From Stentor coeruleus (taxonomy: Eukaryota; Ciliophora; Heterotrichea; Heterotrichida; Stentoridae): a stretch of 64,000 nucleotides of DNA. Shown in pieces: positions 1-10,654 of this stretch (its first letter is position 1; the number at the start of each line of letters is the position of its first letter). The notes below the pieces were generated by a model, which saw nothing but the letters and a program-made list of their open reading frames with translations, was not told the DNA's origin and made no database searches. The DNA lies in assembly GCA_001970955.1 (NCBI GenBank), contig MPUH01000158.1, positions 1 through 64,000 on the forward strand. Direction: 5' to 3'. Both the position numbers and the translations under genes were made by a program.

Positions 1-594
<594 letters not shown>

Positions 595-2549
595 AAATTT
601 AGTTAACCCTAAGTATGGTTGCTTTTATAAACTTGTGCCTAATTTTATATAAATGTTTGCCTGATAGGTATATAAAGTCCATGTTAAAGTTTTTTGATTA
701 ATCTTACAGCTAAGTTTTGCTGACATGCTTAGTTGCGATGAATTTTTATAATATTTTCACTATCAATGGAATAGTTTATATCATTTGGAATATTTGGGAA
801 AATATTAAAATAATAATTTATAGTAATGATTAAACTATGAAGAATGTACTTTATTGAAAAAAGATACATTATTGATTTGTGGTAGTTATATTTCTGCATA
901 TAAATTTTGGTTAATAATAGTTGAAGATCATAGAACACTTGATTATTTAGATGAAAAGATGAAAATGTGTTAGTGAAAGGGCATGATAGGTAAGAGAGAT
1001 TTAAAGAAGGGGCTTTTGGAGGAAGGATATAAGAGTTTTTTTTAATTTTTTTTGCTCAGAATTATTTTTTTATTCGAAGTTAGTATGAAGCTGATATTTG
1101 GAATTCTAATATGAAGATATTTTTAAGGATTAATATATGCCATAAAGGTGAGAGAAATGTGGTGAAAATAAGCATAAATAAAAAACTTTAATATTTAAAT
1201 ATAAATATGTCGAAACTTTCATAGACAACTTTTTGAATTAGATACCAATAAATTGAAGGTTTGGCTGATTTAGTAATTATTTTAAGTGAAATAAAAGCTG
1301 GAATAAACTTTTATTGGATGATATTAGCAATTTTATATGAGAACTTTATAGCAGAATTAAAGTTATGATATAATTCATTTTATCATTATTTATAAAATAT
1401 GTTTTAGAATATATATTTTTAGGTTGGAATTTTAAGATATTGCACAACAGGTTTAGTCTATTTTTGATAGATAATCATTTTGCTAAATATTATAGGGTTA
1501 TTTATAACCACTTATAATCGATAATTCATATATTAAAACTTCAATGGATGAAATAATAGTCGATTTCAGTATACCAAATTGCTTTAAAGATTGGAATAGA
1601 TCTGATTGCTCAAGCATGGAAAATTAAGCTAAACTAACTGTCATGAACTGTTGAATTAAAACAGATTTTTTAAGAATGCAAAAGTGTTTTCTTAGAACAG
1701 AAAAAAACTGGTCTTGAAAAGGTAGAGCTAGCGGAGCTCTTTTCAAAGTTTGAGAAGGTAGAATGAGTTTAGAAGAATACATAGATCTTGGCAATAATTT
1801 AAAAGTTTTATTGGTTCAATAAATAAGATTATATAGTAAGTTATAGAAAACTTAGGACCAAGTAAAGATACTGAAGAAATTATTGCTCAATAGGAAGGTA
1901 ATTTAAAAAAAATTTGAGCATACTCAAGTTAAAATTAGTATAGGTGCTGGATTAAAATGATCGCAGATTTCATACTCTAAAAACAACAAAGGTTGCAGAA
2001 AATTGATGTTTTAAAAGATTTAATTTCAAAGCGAGATGGAAAAAACAGAAATTACAGTNTTAAAAGATTTAATTTCAAAGCGAGATGGAAAAAACAGAAA
2101 TTACAGTTTTTACTCTAAAGTATTAAGTTTTATTTTATATTTTAACTATATTGCATGCAATATTTACTAAATAATTATTCATAATTATCTTGAAAATATT
2201 GTTATCCATTTATGTCCTAAATTCACTTTTATCCCTCTTTATAAAAAATAAAATTTTCATTTGGTGGAATATAGAGAATTACCACTGTGCTATAATATCT
2301 TAAACTTCATCTAAATATATTTTAATTATAGTAATGATAAATGAAAAAAAAAACTTTATAAAAGTACTAAAATTATTCATAAAATGAGCAATAATCCCTT
2401 CCTTATAACCATTATCAAATTATAATCTAAAAGAATATAGTCCCATAATATTTTAAGACCTAAAAAACTAAACAAATAATCCAAATCTTATATTCTAAAC
2501 GCAAAATTCTTCAACTATTATTATAATTATAATTAATAATCTTTGAAGC
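595..2549. other. Long spacer with possible decayed coding sequence
   Basis: About 1.95 kb without an intact gene. The first kilobase is plain AT-rich sequence. From about 1540 to 2110 the plus strand has frames that stay protein-like for 20-50 codons between stops (TAA, TAG and TGA all occur, and the plausible frame changes). That suggests a decayed gene rather than random spacer; the family is not recognised. The part from about 2160 to 2549 is C-rich on the plus strand and leads into the next gene. Confidence 0.35.
2011..2107. repeat. 48-bp direct duplication around a single N (assembly join)
   Basis: Bases 2011-2058 recur without change at 2060-2107, separated by one N at 2059. Two identical flanks around a single N is what results when overlapping contig ends are joined without merging. 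It is most likely an assembly artefact, not a biological repeat. Confidence 0.85.
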
Positions 2550-3374
2550 ATGTCTCACAAAAAAACCTACAGTGAATCAGCTATAAGACTTAAAGAGACA
2601 GAAATCGACAACATAATTAATGAATGCACAAAGACTAAGAGAGATATAGTCCATAATGTCTCAAGAATATCCAAACAATTCGTTACTCAAAAAACAGGCT
2701 GGAAGAATATAGAAAAGATAATTAAAGAAAAGCAAAGCCCAATAAAGAATAAGTTTTTCAATGTGTCACAAGAAATCCATGATAAATTTAGGAAAATCTG
2801 CGAAAGTCAAATAAATATAAAAGCCAAAAGACTATCAAAGCTCATTGTATGTGATTACAAAGAACATATCACTGATGTTGATATAAACAATCAAGAGGCT
2901 TTTAGATTTTTTGCTGCCAATAAAAGAGGCTTTGGAGCGCCACTGAAAGAAATTTCAACTGAATTGAAAAGGTTCAATAATAAGAGATCAAGCTGTGATA
3001 TCGAAATAAGCCCTGAAGAGACAATTTTGCAAGATATAAATGCTATTAGGTCCAAGAACCTTTCACCTCCAAAAACTATCAAAAAGCCTAAGAAGGTTAT
3101 CACTGACAGGAAAATAAAAAGGATGGGCTTATTAGATGAGGATGAAAAAATCAAAAACCCAAGAAACAAAATCGTATTTGCTGAGATGAAAAAATTAGAC
3201 CCAATTAACCATAAAAGCTTACAGTTGAAAAGGAAAAATAAGCTTCTTAACTCAATTGCCAAATTAGAAGAAGAAAACAACAAACATCGAGAAGAATTAA
3301 ACAAATTCAAAGAAGAACAAGTGAAAATAAAAGAAGAAAAATCTAAAAATTATTCTACAGGCCATAAGCAATAA
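2550..3374 (+). CDS. Lysine-rich hypothetical protein with C-terminal coiled coil
   Basis: A 274-residue, strongly basic protein of no family I recognise. It is rich in Lys, Ile, Asn and Glu throughout. The last about 50 residues (roughly 220-270) form a charged heptad-like stretch rich in KLEEE/KFKEE that should make a coiled coil. There is no signal peptide and no membrane segment. The gene converges on the next gene with only 24 bp between their stop codons. The antisense frame inside it is hydrophobic and is judged a shadow. ATG 2550 follows a TA-rich leader, as at most genes here, and the frame closes at TAA. Confidence 0.75.
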   Translation: MSHKKTYSESAIRLKETEIDNIINECTKTKRDIVHNVSRISKQFVTQKTGWKNIEKIIKEKQSPIKNKFFNVSQEIHDKFRKICESQINIKAKRLSKLIVCDYKEHITDVDINNQEAFRFFAANKRGFGAPLKEISTELKRFNNKRSSCDIEISPEETILQDINAIRSKNLSPPKTIKKPKKVITDRKIKRMGLLDEDEKIKNPRNKIVFAEMKKLDPINHKSLQLKRKNKLLNSIAKLEEENNKHREELNKFKEEQVKIKEEKSKNYSTGHKQ

Positions 3375-3398
3375 ATTATTTATATTAAATAAAATAAA

Positions 3399-4481
3399 CT
3401 ATTCTGCAAAATATATATACTCTTTCAGGGCTCCTATTTTCTTACTAATTTTTTCATCAGCTTTCTCAAATGATTTGCACTTTTCACATAAACTATTTTC
3501 GAAAATTTCTTCACTAAAATACTCCCTATGCAGATCATCATACATACTTTTAAGCTCAGCAAAATTTTTATTGTTCCCTTTATCATCATATTGAGAAGGA
3601 TTTTTTAATTTTTCGCATTTTGTCTGTGAATCCTCCAAAAGCCTTTTTAATGAATCTATCTGTTTTTTCAGATCAGAATTCTCATCCTGCACCCTTTTCA
3701 ACTGTCTATCATAATCACTTTTTACTTGACTTAATTTTATCATGATTTTATTATCATTCTCTTTCATAATACTTGAAGAAACGGCATTAATTTTGTCTTG
3801 CATTTCCTTTTCTTTTAGTTCAGAGAACTTTTTTTTCTCAACTTTTAGCTTTTTAACAATTTTATTGTGAAATGAGTCAAAACCTAAACGAAACAATTCT
3901 ATAAGTTCATCACGTTGCTGATTTATTTCAGCTTTGTGCTTCTTTAATAATAAAGATTTTTGCTTTTTAAGTCTTGAAGGTATGTTTTTTTCAGATGCAT
4001 CATTAATTTGTTTTTTACTCAAAGTTTTAGAAGATGAATTGTGCATTTTTGATAATTGGGTTTGAAACCAATTTATTTCTTTACGACAGCAATCAAGGGA
4101 TAGTATAAGTTCTTTGTTAAATTTTAATTTGTTTTTGGGTTTTTGCCTCATTTCTAACCAAGTTTCAGAGGAATTGTTATTATCAAGAGTTTTTTGAGAT
4201 AGTTCGCGAAATTTGATTCCTTTAGAAGGTGGGGATTTACAATTTTTTAATGCTAAGGGGCATAGAGTTTTTTTTAAAGTAGGAGATTTGAAGTTCCTTG
4301 GGTTTATTCTGTCTGAAGAGGCTGCAATTTCTATATTTTTAGATTCAAACTGGCTTTGTAAACGCTTTTTGTACTATTTTGAGATTACTTTTTGAAGGGA
4401 TGTTTGGAATCCTAAATATTTGAAATTCTGTCCAGATGGAGATAAAAGATTTTTACTTGTAGAGCTTCGACTAGAATCCAT
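3399..4481 (-). CDS. Coiled-coil hypothetical protein, two exons with a 15-nt intron
   Basis: Read on the minus strand, an ATG at 4481 opens a frame that meets a TAG after about 36 codons. The five codons ending in that TAG are GTAATCTCAAAATAG, a 15-nt GT-AG intron at 4374-4388. Removing it gives one continuous protein of about 355 residues ending at TAG (3399). If the intron is ignored the first usable Met is at 4151 and the first third of the protein is lost. The N-terminal third is Ser/Lys rich and probably disordered. The middle is a long charged coiled coil (Lys/Glu/Gln heptads). The C-terminal part has a CEKC pair but no clear domain. It could be a cytoskeletal or basal-body coiled-coil protein; I do not recognise a family. 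Confidence 0.75.
4374..4388 (-). other. 15-nt spliceosomal intron
   Basis: Sense sequence GTAATCTCAAAATAG. It begins with GTA, ends with TAG, is exactly five codons in phase 0 and carries the only stop in an otherwise continuous frame. It matches the other three intact 15-nt introns in this window in length, start, end and A-rich centre. Confidence 0.85.
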
Positions 4482-4941
4482 TTATTATATAAATAAATAT
4501 TAGCACGATCGAAATTTATCAGTATATATTTTTTTGAAATATTAACTATTCAATGCAATAGCATAGTTTATTAGATTATTTCATATATAATTCCTAATAG
4601 CATTTTCATATCAACTCTGCTGTTATGCTTTTACAATTTCCTAATATACTTTATTCTTTCCACATAGAAATTTTTCCATTAAATCTAACTGTAAAATTTT
4701 AAAATTATACAAACTACTTAAATCCTTTTAAAGCATTCAGAGTTCTAGGCAGGAAAGAAAGCATATTAAACTATAATAGATTTTTGTGATTGCATAAAAT
4801 CCAATTTTTTCCCTTTCAAGTCGCAATTTACATAATACTTATAATCCTATAGTTCTTCAAACTTTAACTATCAGCAATCATTCACTACTAAAATTTCCAA
4901 ATATCATAACCTTATTTTCATATAAAACCATTTTATTATAA
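4482..4941. other. Divergent promoter region
   Basis: 460 bp between the divergently transcribed genes at 3399-4481 and 4942-5823. No open frame or RNA gene is recognised. The plus strand turns C-rich here. A TATA-like CATATAAAAC lies about 25 bp before the ATG at 4942. Confidence 0.4.
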
Positions 4942-5823
4942 ATGGCATCAAAAAATCTGAGTAAAGGCTTTGAAGACAAACTCATTGAGCAATTCAGTAA
5001 AGAAATTGAAGACCAAGCAAGAGATACTGGAAAAAAAGCTATCGAGTCTAAAGTTGAAGAAAACTTATCTAAATTTGATGAAAAATCAGATACTCATGTA
5101 AAAGGCATCCGTGAAAAAATGAAAAGAGGCTTTGCTAAATACAAGCTAAACCTTCATGCAACAGTTCTTTTACTTCTCTGTTTGCAACTGCTTGTAAGCT
5201 TCTTTCTTTTGTTCCTTTTATTCTTTTTTTCCTTTATCCTTACATTAATTCTTATCTGGGTGCTTATGTTTGTCGGATGTATTTATTGCGGCTCATATTG
5301 CCTTATAGTTCGTTTCCCGAAGCATTTTAGAAAAAGTTCCTCATCTTTCCTTATGTGCTTTATTTTAGCTATATGTGAAGGTATTGTATTATGCTTTATG
5401 GCTATGCCTATATCAACGAAAGTATTTTTATTGGAAGTTAGCATGATAATTGTTTCTTTATTTATGGCTGCTCTTATGGCTAAATGTTTGAAAAATAAAT
5501 ATAAAGCTAGTTCTGGACTTATGATGGCTTTGCTCACTACAGCTTCGATGTTTATTATTTTCTTTTTTACTATTTCTAGTGTGAGATGGTGGCTTACTGC
5601 CTGCACTTTACTTGTTTGTGGATATGAGTGGTTTTTGATATTTAAGGTTAGTTCTATTATTAAAGAGTTAGAAGAGAAGGAAGAAGATGACACGTTTCAG
5701 ACTGGTCTGTTTGCGAGCTTGTTAACTTTTAAAGCTAAGATTGACTTGTTTGTTATGCTTGGGAAAATGATAGTGGCTAAGTGCTGCAAGCCAAAAGTAC
5801 AACCAGAGAATGTTGATGTTTAA
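4942..5823 (+). CDS. Multi-pass membrane protein of unknown function
   Basis: A 293-residue protein. Residues 1-70 are hydrophilic, charged and probably helical. Then follow about seven hydrophobic segments between roughly 75 and 235, the first two very rich in Leu/Phe. A short acidic EEKEEDD stretch lies near residue 245 and a final amphipathic or hydrophobic piece before a basic tail. There is no signal peptide. The layout (soluble charged N-terminus, compact bundle of short helices) resembles small endomembrane proteins, but I cannot name a family. The gene is intronless, with ATG 4942 after a TATAAA-like leader and TAA at the end. Confidence 0.8.
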   Translation: MASKNLSKGFEDKLIEQFSKEIEDQARDTGKKAIESKVEENLSKFDEKSDTHVKGIREKMKRGFAKYKLNLHATVLLLLCLQLLVSFFLLFLLFFFSFILTLILIWVLMFVGCIYCGSYCLIVRFPKHFRKSSSSFLMCFILAICEGIVLCFMAMPISTKVFLLEVSMIIVSLFMAALMAKCLKNKYKASSGLMMALLTTASMFIIFFFTISSVRWWLTACTLLVCGYEWFLIFKVSSIIKELEEKEEDDTFQTGLFASLLTFKAKIDLFVMLGKMIVAKCCKPKVQPENVDV

Positions 5824-6398
5824 TAGAATTTTACAAAACTATCTCTAATAAGGATTGCTAACTAAAATGAAATAATCATGAATATCTTTACATTAAGATA
5901 AAGCCCGAATTAAAGCTTTAATACGAAAAGGAAAATTGTAAAATATAAAACTTAAGAGCTGCTTGATTATTCTGCGTTATGATTATTTGCNAGCTTTAAT
6001 ACGAAAAGGAAAATTGTAAAATATAAAACTTAAGAGCTGCTTGATTATTCTGCGTTATGATTATTTGCATATTTAAATAGAAATCTTTTCTAAGCAATAT
6101 TATTTTTTACTAAGCAACCTTTATAAAAGCAATCTGAAAACAATTGTGTTCTTGCTTGGAAGCATCTGATTAATGTGAAGGTTCAGCAAAGGGCAGACAT
6201 TAAGCCTCCAGCTAATCATAATTACCATTAAAAGCACTCTGCTAATTTTAATTTCTAAATCAAAATTTACAATTCCTACTATACATATAAAATAAGCCAA
6301 TTTATTCACAATCATTTTATCATATAAATGCTATTTTTTCCTTCAGATTATCTGGACACAAATTATAAGCATAATAAAAATACCCATAAGTAATCTAA
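5824..6398. other. Spacer containing a duplicated contig end
   Basis: 575 bp between the 3' ends of the membrane-protein gene and the minus-strand RING/AlgH gene. A short minus-strand frame (6121-6315) is hydrophobic and AT-driven and is not accepted as a gene. Apart from the duplication around the N at 5991 nothing is recognised. Confidence 0.4.
5914..6068. repeat. 77-bp direct duplication around a single N (assembly join)
   Basis: Bases 5914-5990 are repeated exactly at 5992-6068 with one N between. This is the same pattern as at 2059 and 31818, an unmerged overlap of two contigs. It lies in a spacer and affects no gene. Confidence 0.85.
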
Positions 6399-7271
6399 TT
6401 ATATGAAAACATCATCAGGAGTGGCTATACCAACAATTTCCCAAACCCCCGCACGAATTTCTCCATCTAGTTGATAAGGTGCCCATCCACTATACCCGAG
6501 AAAATGCATGCATTTAGCTTCAGGATGAATTTGATTGAGCACCCCCCCAATATAAATCCCATCAACAACACGAGCACTCTGTGGTAGTTCACCCATATTA
6601 TGGATTATATGCTGAGAATTAGGTGATACAGGACCTCCAATACCATAAAATAAATTTTCTTCTATACCAATTCTTTTATTTAAAATAAACCCAACAGCAC
6701 CAGTTTCAGGGCTATAATTTGTTATTAGTATCTTAGAATTCATGAATATTCCTTGAGTAATCGCTGATGTTGCTGATATTATCATCCCTGGCATTATTTC
6801 TGCTACTGGATTTCCAACTCTTATAAACCCAAGTCTAATTCCATCAATAGTTGCAAAGATCCTTGGTCTAATACCTTTCCAGTAACAAATAGCAACACAG
6901 ATAATGAGAATACACAAAAGATTAGTAAGAAATGTTATTAGAATCAATCCTGAAAATAATGCGAGGGTAACAAGAAAAAGAATTATGCTGTATGAGTATT
7001 GTTGAATAATTGATATAAAAGGAGTAAAAAATTTGATCCACTTCCAGTACTTGCTGTAAGGCTTTGTGATGTATTTTGATTTGCATACTCCGCACTTAGA
7101 AACTTGTGAGAGGGAAAATGTCTCAGGATACGTAAACACATTTTTCATCATGGTTTCTTGCCATTTGTTTAAACAGGCCTGGTGAATATATTTTTGGCTT
7201 CCTGTACAGTTGCAAGGCGATATCAGTTTTTTTGGGTCTTCCTGATCTAAGCAGAATCTGCATTGTTCCAT
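6399..7271 (-). CDS. RING-CH membrane protein fused to an AlgH/UPF0301 domain
   Basis: 290 residues in three parts. Residues 4-63 form a RING-CH (MARCH type, C4HC3) zinc finger with C4-C7, C20-C22, H30-C33 and C60-C63, the fold that recruits E2 enzymes in membrane ubiquitin ligases. Two or three hydrophobic helices follow (about 80-135). From about 155 to the end there is an AlgH/YqgE (UPF0301) domain: TGAVGFILNKRI, FYGIGGPV, HFLGYSGWAPYQLDGEI and GVWEIVGIATPDDVF are the family's conserved blocks. AlgH proteins are small bacterial and plastid proteins of uncertain role. Fusion to a membrane RING-CH ligase suggests the domain serves here as a substrate or partner binder, which is inference. 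The frame is continuous from ATG 7271 to TAA, so the fusion is not made by a join. Confidence 0.9.
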   Translation of the reverse strand: MEQCRFCLDQEDPKKLISPCNCTGSQKYIHQACLNKWQETMMKNVFTYPETFSLSQVSKCGVCKSKYITKPYSKYWKWIKFFTPFISIIQQYSYSIILFLVTLALFSGLILITFLTNLLCILIICVAICYWKGIRPRIFATIDGIRLGFIRVGNPVAEIMPGMIISATSAITQGIFMNSKILITNYSPETGAVGFILNKRIGIEENLFYGIGGPVSPNSQHIIHNMGELPQSARVVDGIYIGGVLNQIHPEAKCMHFLGYSGWAPYQLDGEIRAGVWEIVGIATPDDVFI

Positions 7272-7334
7272 TATTTTTGTATTAAGATTATGAGTATTCT
7301 AATTTATTATTATTTAGATGGTTAGCGACGATGA

Positions 7335-7990
7335 GTCCACCACTTATTTCAAGTTTTTAATATTTTTTGCGTTTAGTTGTGATTTTTCTATAAAAGTTTT
7401 TATGTAGTTATCAGCTTTTTCTCTTATTTCCTCGATGTGTTTTTTAATCTTTCTTCATATTTTCACTCTATAGTGTAATTTCGGTTAGAGTTAAGTTTTC
7501 TATTTTAGGTAACGTAGGCTTTGTAGTTTTTCTTCGAGTTCTTTTCGCTCTGCGGTGTATGCCGGGAATTTTTCAAGAGCATGACATTCATCCTCTACTT
7601 TTCTCCGCATATTTGGCACGCTGGGTCTGTAGCGAGGTGCCTTATGGAATTTTATTTATTTGTGGAGTTAGAGCCAGTGCATAGTTTAAGTATTAGTGAT
7701 ATAGCATGGCTTCTATTTTGATTGAGGCTAGTTTATGAAGGCTGCTCTGTGCTTATCGTTTTAAATTTCCTGCAGAGTTTGGTGGTTGATTTTGTTATTG
7801 TTTCAATACAATCAAATCTTTTCTTCATTTCTATTTTGAGCATTGTTTGCTTAGAAATGTTATGCATTGTTTATTTTCTGGTAGGTGTCTTAAATCTTTT
7901 TTGTTTATTGCATAAGTTTGGAGAGTTTTTTCACATCTTTTATACTACCTTAGTGATTCGTTTTTAGAGAGTGGTAGAGTTTGCCAATAT
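7335..7990 (-). mobile_element. Decayed LINE (non-LTR retrotransposon) 3' end
   Basis: On the minus strand the sequence encodes, in pieces of shifting frame, the C-terminal end of a non-LTR reverse transcriptase. A zinc-knuckle block (ACQICGEK then EDECHALEKFPAYTAERKEL) has the Cys-Cys-His-Cys/Phe and R-x-x-L pattern typical of these elements, preceded by a KLCTGSNS stretch like the usual R-T-G-H-x-x-L motif. A charged helical tail follows to about 7335. There are at least one frameshift and several in-frame TAA/TAG codons, so it is a dead fragment without the polymerase core. A plus-strand hydrophobic frame at 7722-7967 is its antisense shadow. A related remnant lies at 22425-23290. Confidence 0.7.
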
Positions 7991-8050
7991 GAGCATTCTA
8001 ATTTATGGGTAATGTTCATAAGGTGTATTTAATAACTTTAACTTAAATAA

Positions 8051-9433
8051 ATGCAAAAGCCTGTGAGTGTTGATCTTGATATTTTCGTATGGCCGCGCGA
8101 TTCATATGGTTTATTCGACTACGAATCTTCTAAAGTCCACCGAAAAAGTCTTGTTATCGGGACAAGTTGTACTTTACTACGCAAAGATAATGAAGTCTTC
8201 TCAAGCGGGTCACGATCAAAAGAAGATCTTAACAATAGTAAAAAACTATTTAAAATACAAAAGCTCGAAAACGGACACTATATCATAAACCCAATTGTCT
8301 ATCAGCCAGACAAGAGACCAGATCGGTCTAAGTTTGAAAAATTATGGCTTGCTATCAGAGGCTTTTCTAATTCTACTAAAGGTTACCGCTTATGTGAAGG
8401 TGATGTTATAAGACTTGGACGTATGAAATTCCGAATCAAAGAAATGCATGGGCCAAGCAACTGCAAGCGTATAGAAAACTTCAAACTTGCTGATATCCTA
8501 AATCTAAGAATCAATACAGAATCCTCAGAAGAAGGAGAAATAAGCTTCAAGCTCCCATGTAGAATCTGTTTAAGCGAAGTATATGTAAGTGAAAACCCAT
8601 TAATCTCCCCTTGCAAATGCTCAGGAACAATGAAGTATATTCATTTGTCCTGCTTGCAAATGTGCTTAAAATCTAAAATAAACACCAGGAGTAGTGAATC
8701 TGCTTTATCTTTTTCTTGGAAAACTATGAGCTGTGATTTATGCAAAAAAACTTATCCTCACAAGTTCAACATTTCTGGGAATATTGTTGAACTCATAGAA
8801 ATCCCAAAGCCTTCTGAAAGATATCTGATACTTGAGAGCTTGTGTAAAGATAAAAATTCTAATAAAGGCCTACATGTCTTGTCTTTTTATAACAAAAATA
8901 CTTTAAAACTTGGTAGGGGACATGATTGCGAATTAAGGATTTCTGATATATCAGTATCTAGAATACATGCGCAGATTGTCATGACTGATGATAGCTTTTA
9001 TTTAGAGGATCATAATAGTAAATTTGGCACTTTAGTTCAAGTTAAAAGACCTGTAGCTTTATCTCAGTATGATGAATATTGGTTTCAAAGTGGAAGAAGT
9101 TTGAGTAAAGTTAGTATTAACAAGCCTTGGTCAATATTCTGCTCTTGTTTTAATTATACTGTTTCACCATTTGATTATCAGTATAAAGATTTCCAATTGT
9201 ATCCGATTAATACTGGAATAACTTTAAGTAAGCAATGTGCTCAGATTGAGAAATATAGGGAACATCCGAATTTATTGTATGAGTATAATCAGTTAGGGTT
9301 TAATAGCTCGTATGATGAAGAAGCGTCTTATGCTAATTTGATTGAAGAAGTTGAGATTGCGGAGCAGAGTTTTAGACATGAGATACTGGATATATCGGCT
9401 GAAAAGTCTAATGCTTTTAGTTATAATATGTAA
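8051..9433 (+). CDS. FHA / RING-CH / FHA protein
   Basis: A 460-residue soluble protein. Residues about 25-130 look like a degenerate FHA fold ending in the strand GDVIRLGRMKFRI. From residue 170 there is a RING-CH finger: CRIC, SPCKCSGTMKYIHLSCL, then CDLC after an insertion of about 40 residues. Residues about 285-350 are a clear FHA domain with GRGHDCELRISD, SRIHAQI and NSKFGTL, the residues that bind phosphothreonine. The C-terminal about 100 residues are acidic and unfolded-looking. An FHA beside a RING suggests a ubiquitin ligase that reads phosphorylated targets, as in CHFR or RNF8, though with a MARCH-type ring. The finger resembles that of the neighbour at 6399-7271, so the two could share an origin. 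The gene is intronless and ends at TAA. Confidence 0.88.
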   Translation: MQKPVSVDLDIFVWPRDSYGLFDYESSKVHRKSLVIGTSCTLLRKDNEVFSSGSRSKEDLNNSKKLFKIQKLENGHYIINPIVYQPDKRPDRSKFEKLWLAIRGFSNSTKGYRLCEGDVIRLGRMKFRIKEMHGPSNCKRIENFKLADILNLRINTESSEEGEISFKLPCRICLSEVYVSENPLISPCKCSGTMKYIHLSCLQMCLKSKINTRSSESALSFSWKTMSCDLCKKTYPHKFNISGNIVELIEIPKPSERYLILESLCKDKNSNKGLHVLSFYNKNTLKLGRGHDCELRISDISVSRIHAQIVMTDDSFYLEDHNSKFGTLVQVKRPVALSQYDEYWFQSGRSLSKVSINKPWSIFCSCFNYTVSPFDYQYKDFQLYPINTGITLSKQCAQIEKYREHPNLLYEYNQLGFNSSYDEEASYANLIEEVEIAEQSFRHEILDISAEKSNAFSYNM

Positions 9434-9928
9434 CCAAGGAGTTAAAGTATGATGATTAAAATTGCTTTGGGAGCTTTTTAATTTTGTGTGTTTGAATATT
9501 CTTTGTGGAAGATTTAAAATATGCAGGAATGATTTTGTTTTGAGATTTTATTAAGTGCTAGATTGAAATTATTACTGGTTTAGATGTGGAATATTTTAGA
9601 TTTTTTGTTAGCCGCTAAAATAAGATTCTAGAAATAATAATTTTGGAGGTGAAAGAATTCTTTTAATCTAAACTTTATAGTGATAATTGAATACTTTCGC
9701 TTAGAATTCTTAATAGCTTAAGCTTATAAGAAAAAGGTTATGTTTCATTTAAAATATGTTATAGTTTTATGAGATTTTAATAAAAATACTTCATTATGTA
9801 CTAAAAATTACAATTTTTTTCGATCCTATTCTAAACTTCAATCTCTACACTTAGTTGCATATCTATATCTCCCTAAATCTCAAGATCATGTTCTTATTTA
9901 AATATCCCATCTCTCCATTATAACAGTT
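9434..9928. other. Spacer between co-directional genes
   Basis: 495 bp with no recognisable gene. It is G-rich on the plus strand just after the FHA gene and becomes C-rich from about 9820 to the next ATG. Confidence 0.4.
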
Positions 9929-10654
9929 ATGGAAGGACCACCAAGAGAAACCTTAGTAAACTACGACCCACCAATCGAAGTATCCGCTGATTTCGTGCCA
10001 CTAAAAAAGAAAAATCTTGGCCCGGCAGGTAAGAAAAAAGGAAGCTTGCCTCCTATGGAAAGCAAGCCATCCATAGAAGAGTACCTAAATTCAATACTCC
10101 CTCCACGTGAATGGACTCAAGAAGAAAAAAGATATATTCAATATGTGTCAAATCAAGGAGCATCTCGTCAAGACGTCATAACTCTAAAAGAAAAACTTGA
10201 TCAGAAACTCATGGAGAGACAAGCAAGGGATTCAGGAATCTGCCCAGTAAGAGAAGAACTATATTCACAATGTTTTGATGAGATTATACGACATGTTACG
10301 TTAAAATGCGCTGAAAGAGGGTTATTGCTTATGAGAGTTAGGGATGAAATCAAAATGACGATTGCCGCATATCAAACTTTATATCAAAGTTCTGTAACTT
10401 TTGGGACTAGGAAACAGTTACAGGCTGAAGAGGGGAAAGCTGAGATGCAAGAAAAAAAGGATGAGTTGGAGAAAAAGAAAATCAGGCTTGAAAATCAGAA
10501 AGCTGAAATGCTGAATAAAAAAGATGCCCTGTTGAGGAAGTATGAGGAGAAAAGAGCTGCTGATGAGGCGAAGAGGAAAGTTGAATTGGATTTCTTGGAA
10601 TATCAAGGGAAGCATCTAGGCAATTTTTTGGCCAATTTAGAAAAAACAGGATAA
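9929..10654 (+). CDS. DNALI1: Axonemal inner-arm dynein light chain p28
   Basis: 241 residues, close to the usual length of the DNALI1/p28 family. Family hallmarks are easily read: LNSILPPREWTQEEKRYIQYV (residues about 54-74), a block containing ARDSGICPVREELYSQCFDE (about 93-112), then CAERGLLLMRVRDEIKMTIA followed by AYQTLYQSSVTFGTRKQLQA. After that comes a long Glu/Lys coiled coil to the C-terminus. In Chlamydomonas and animals this light chain sits on single-headed inner-arm dyneins together with actin or centrin and is needed for normal ciliary beating. It is the strongest sign that the organism is ciliated. The gene is intronless from ATG 9929 to TAA. Confidence 0.96.
   Translation: MEGPPRETLVNYDPPIEVSADFVPLKKKNLGPAGKKKGSLPPMESKPSIEEYLNSILPPREWTQEEKRYIQYVSNQGASRQDVITLKEKLDQKLMERQARDSGICPVREELYSQCFDEIIRHVTLKCAERGLLLMRVRDEIKMTIAAYQTLYQSSVTFGTRKQLQAEEGKAEMQEKKDELEKKKIRLENQKAEMLNKKDALLRKYEEKRAADEAKRKVELDFLEYQGKHLGNFLANLEKTG

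Noticed and set aside
7722-7967. Plus-strand hydrophobic 81-codon frame
   Set aside because: It is antisense to the LINE remnant, whose minus-strand zinc-knuckle motifs are clear.
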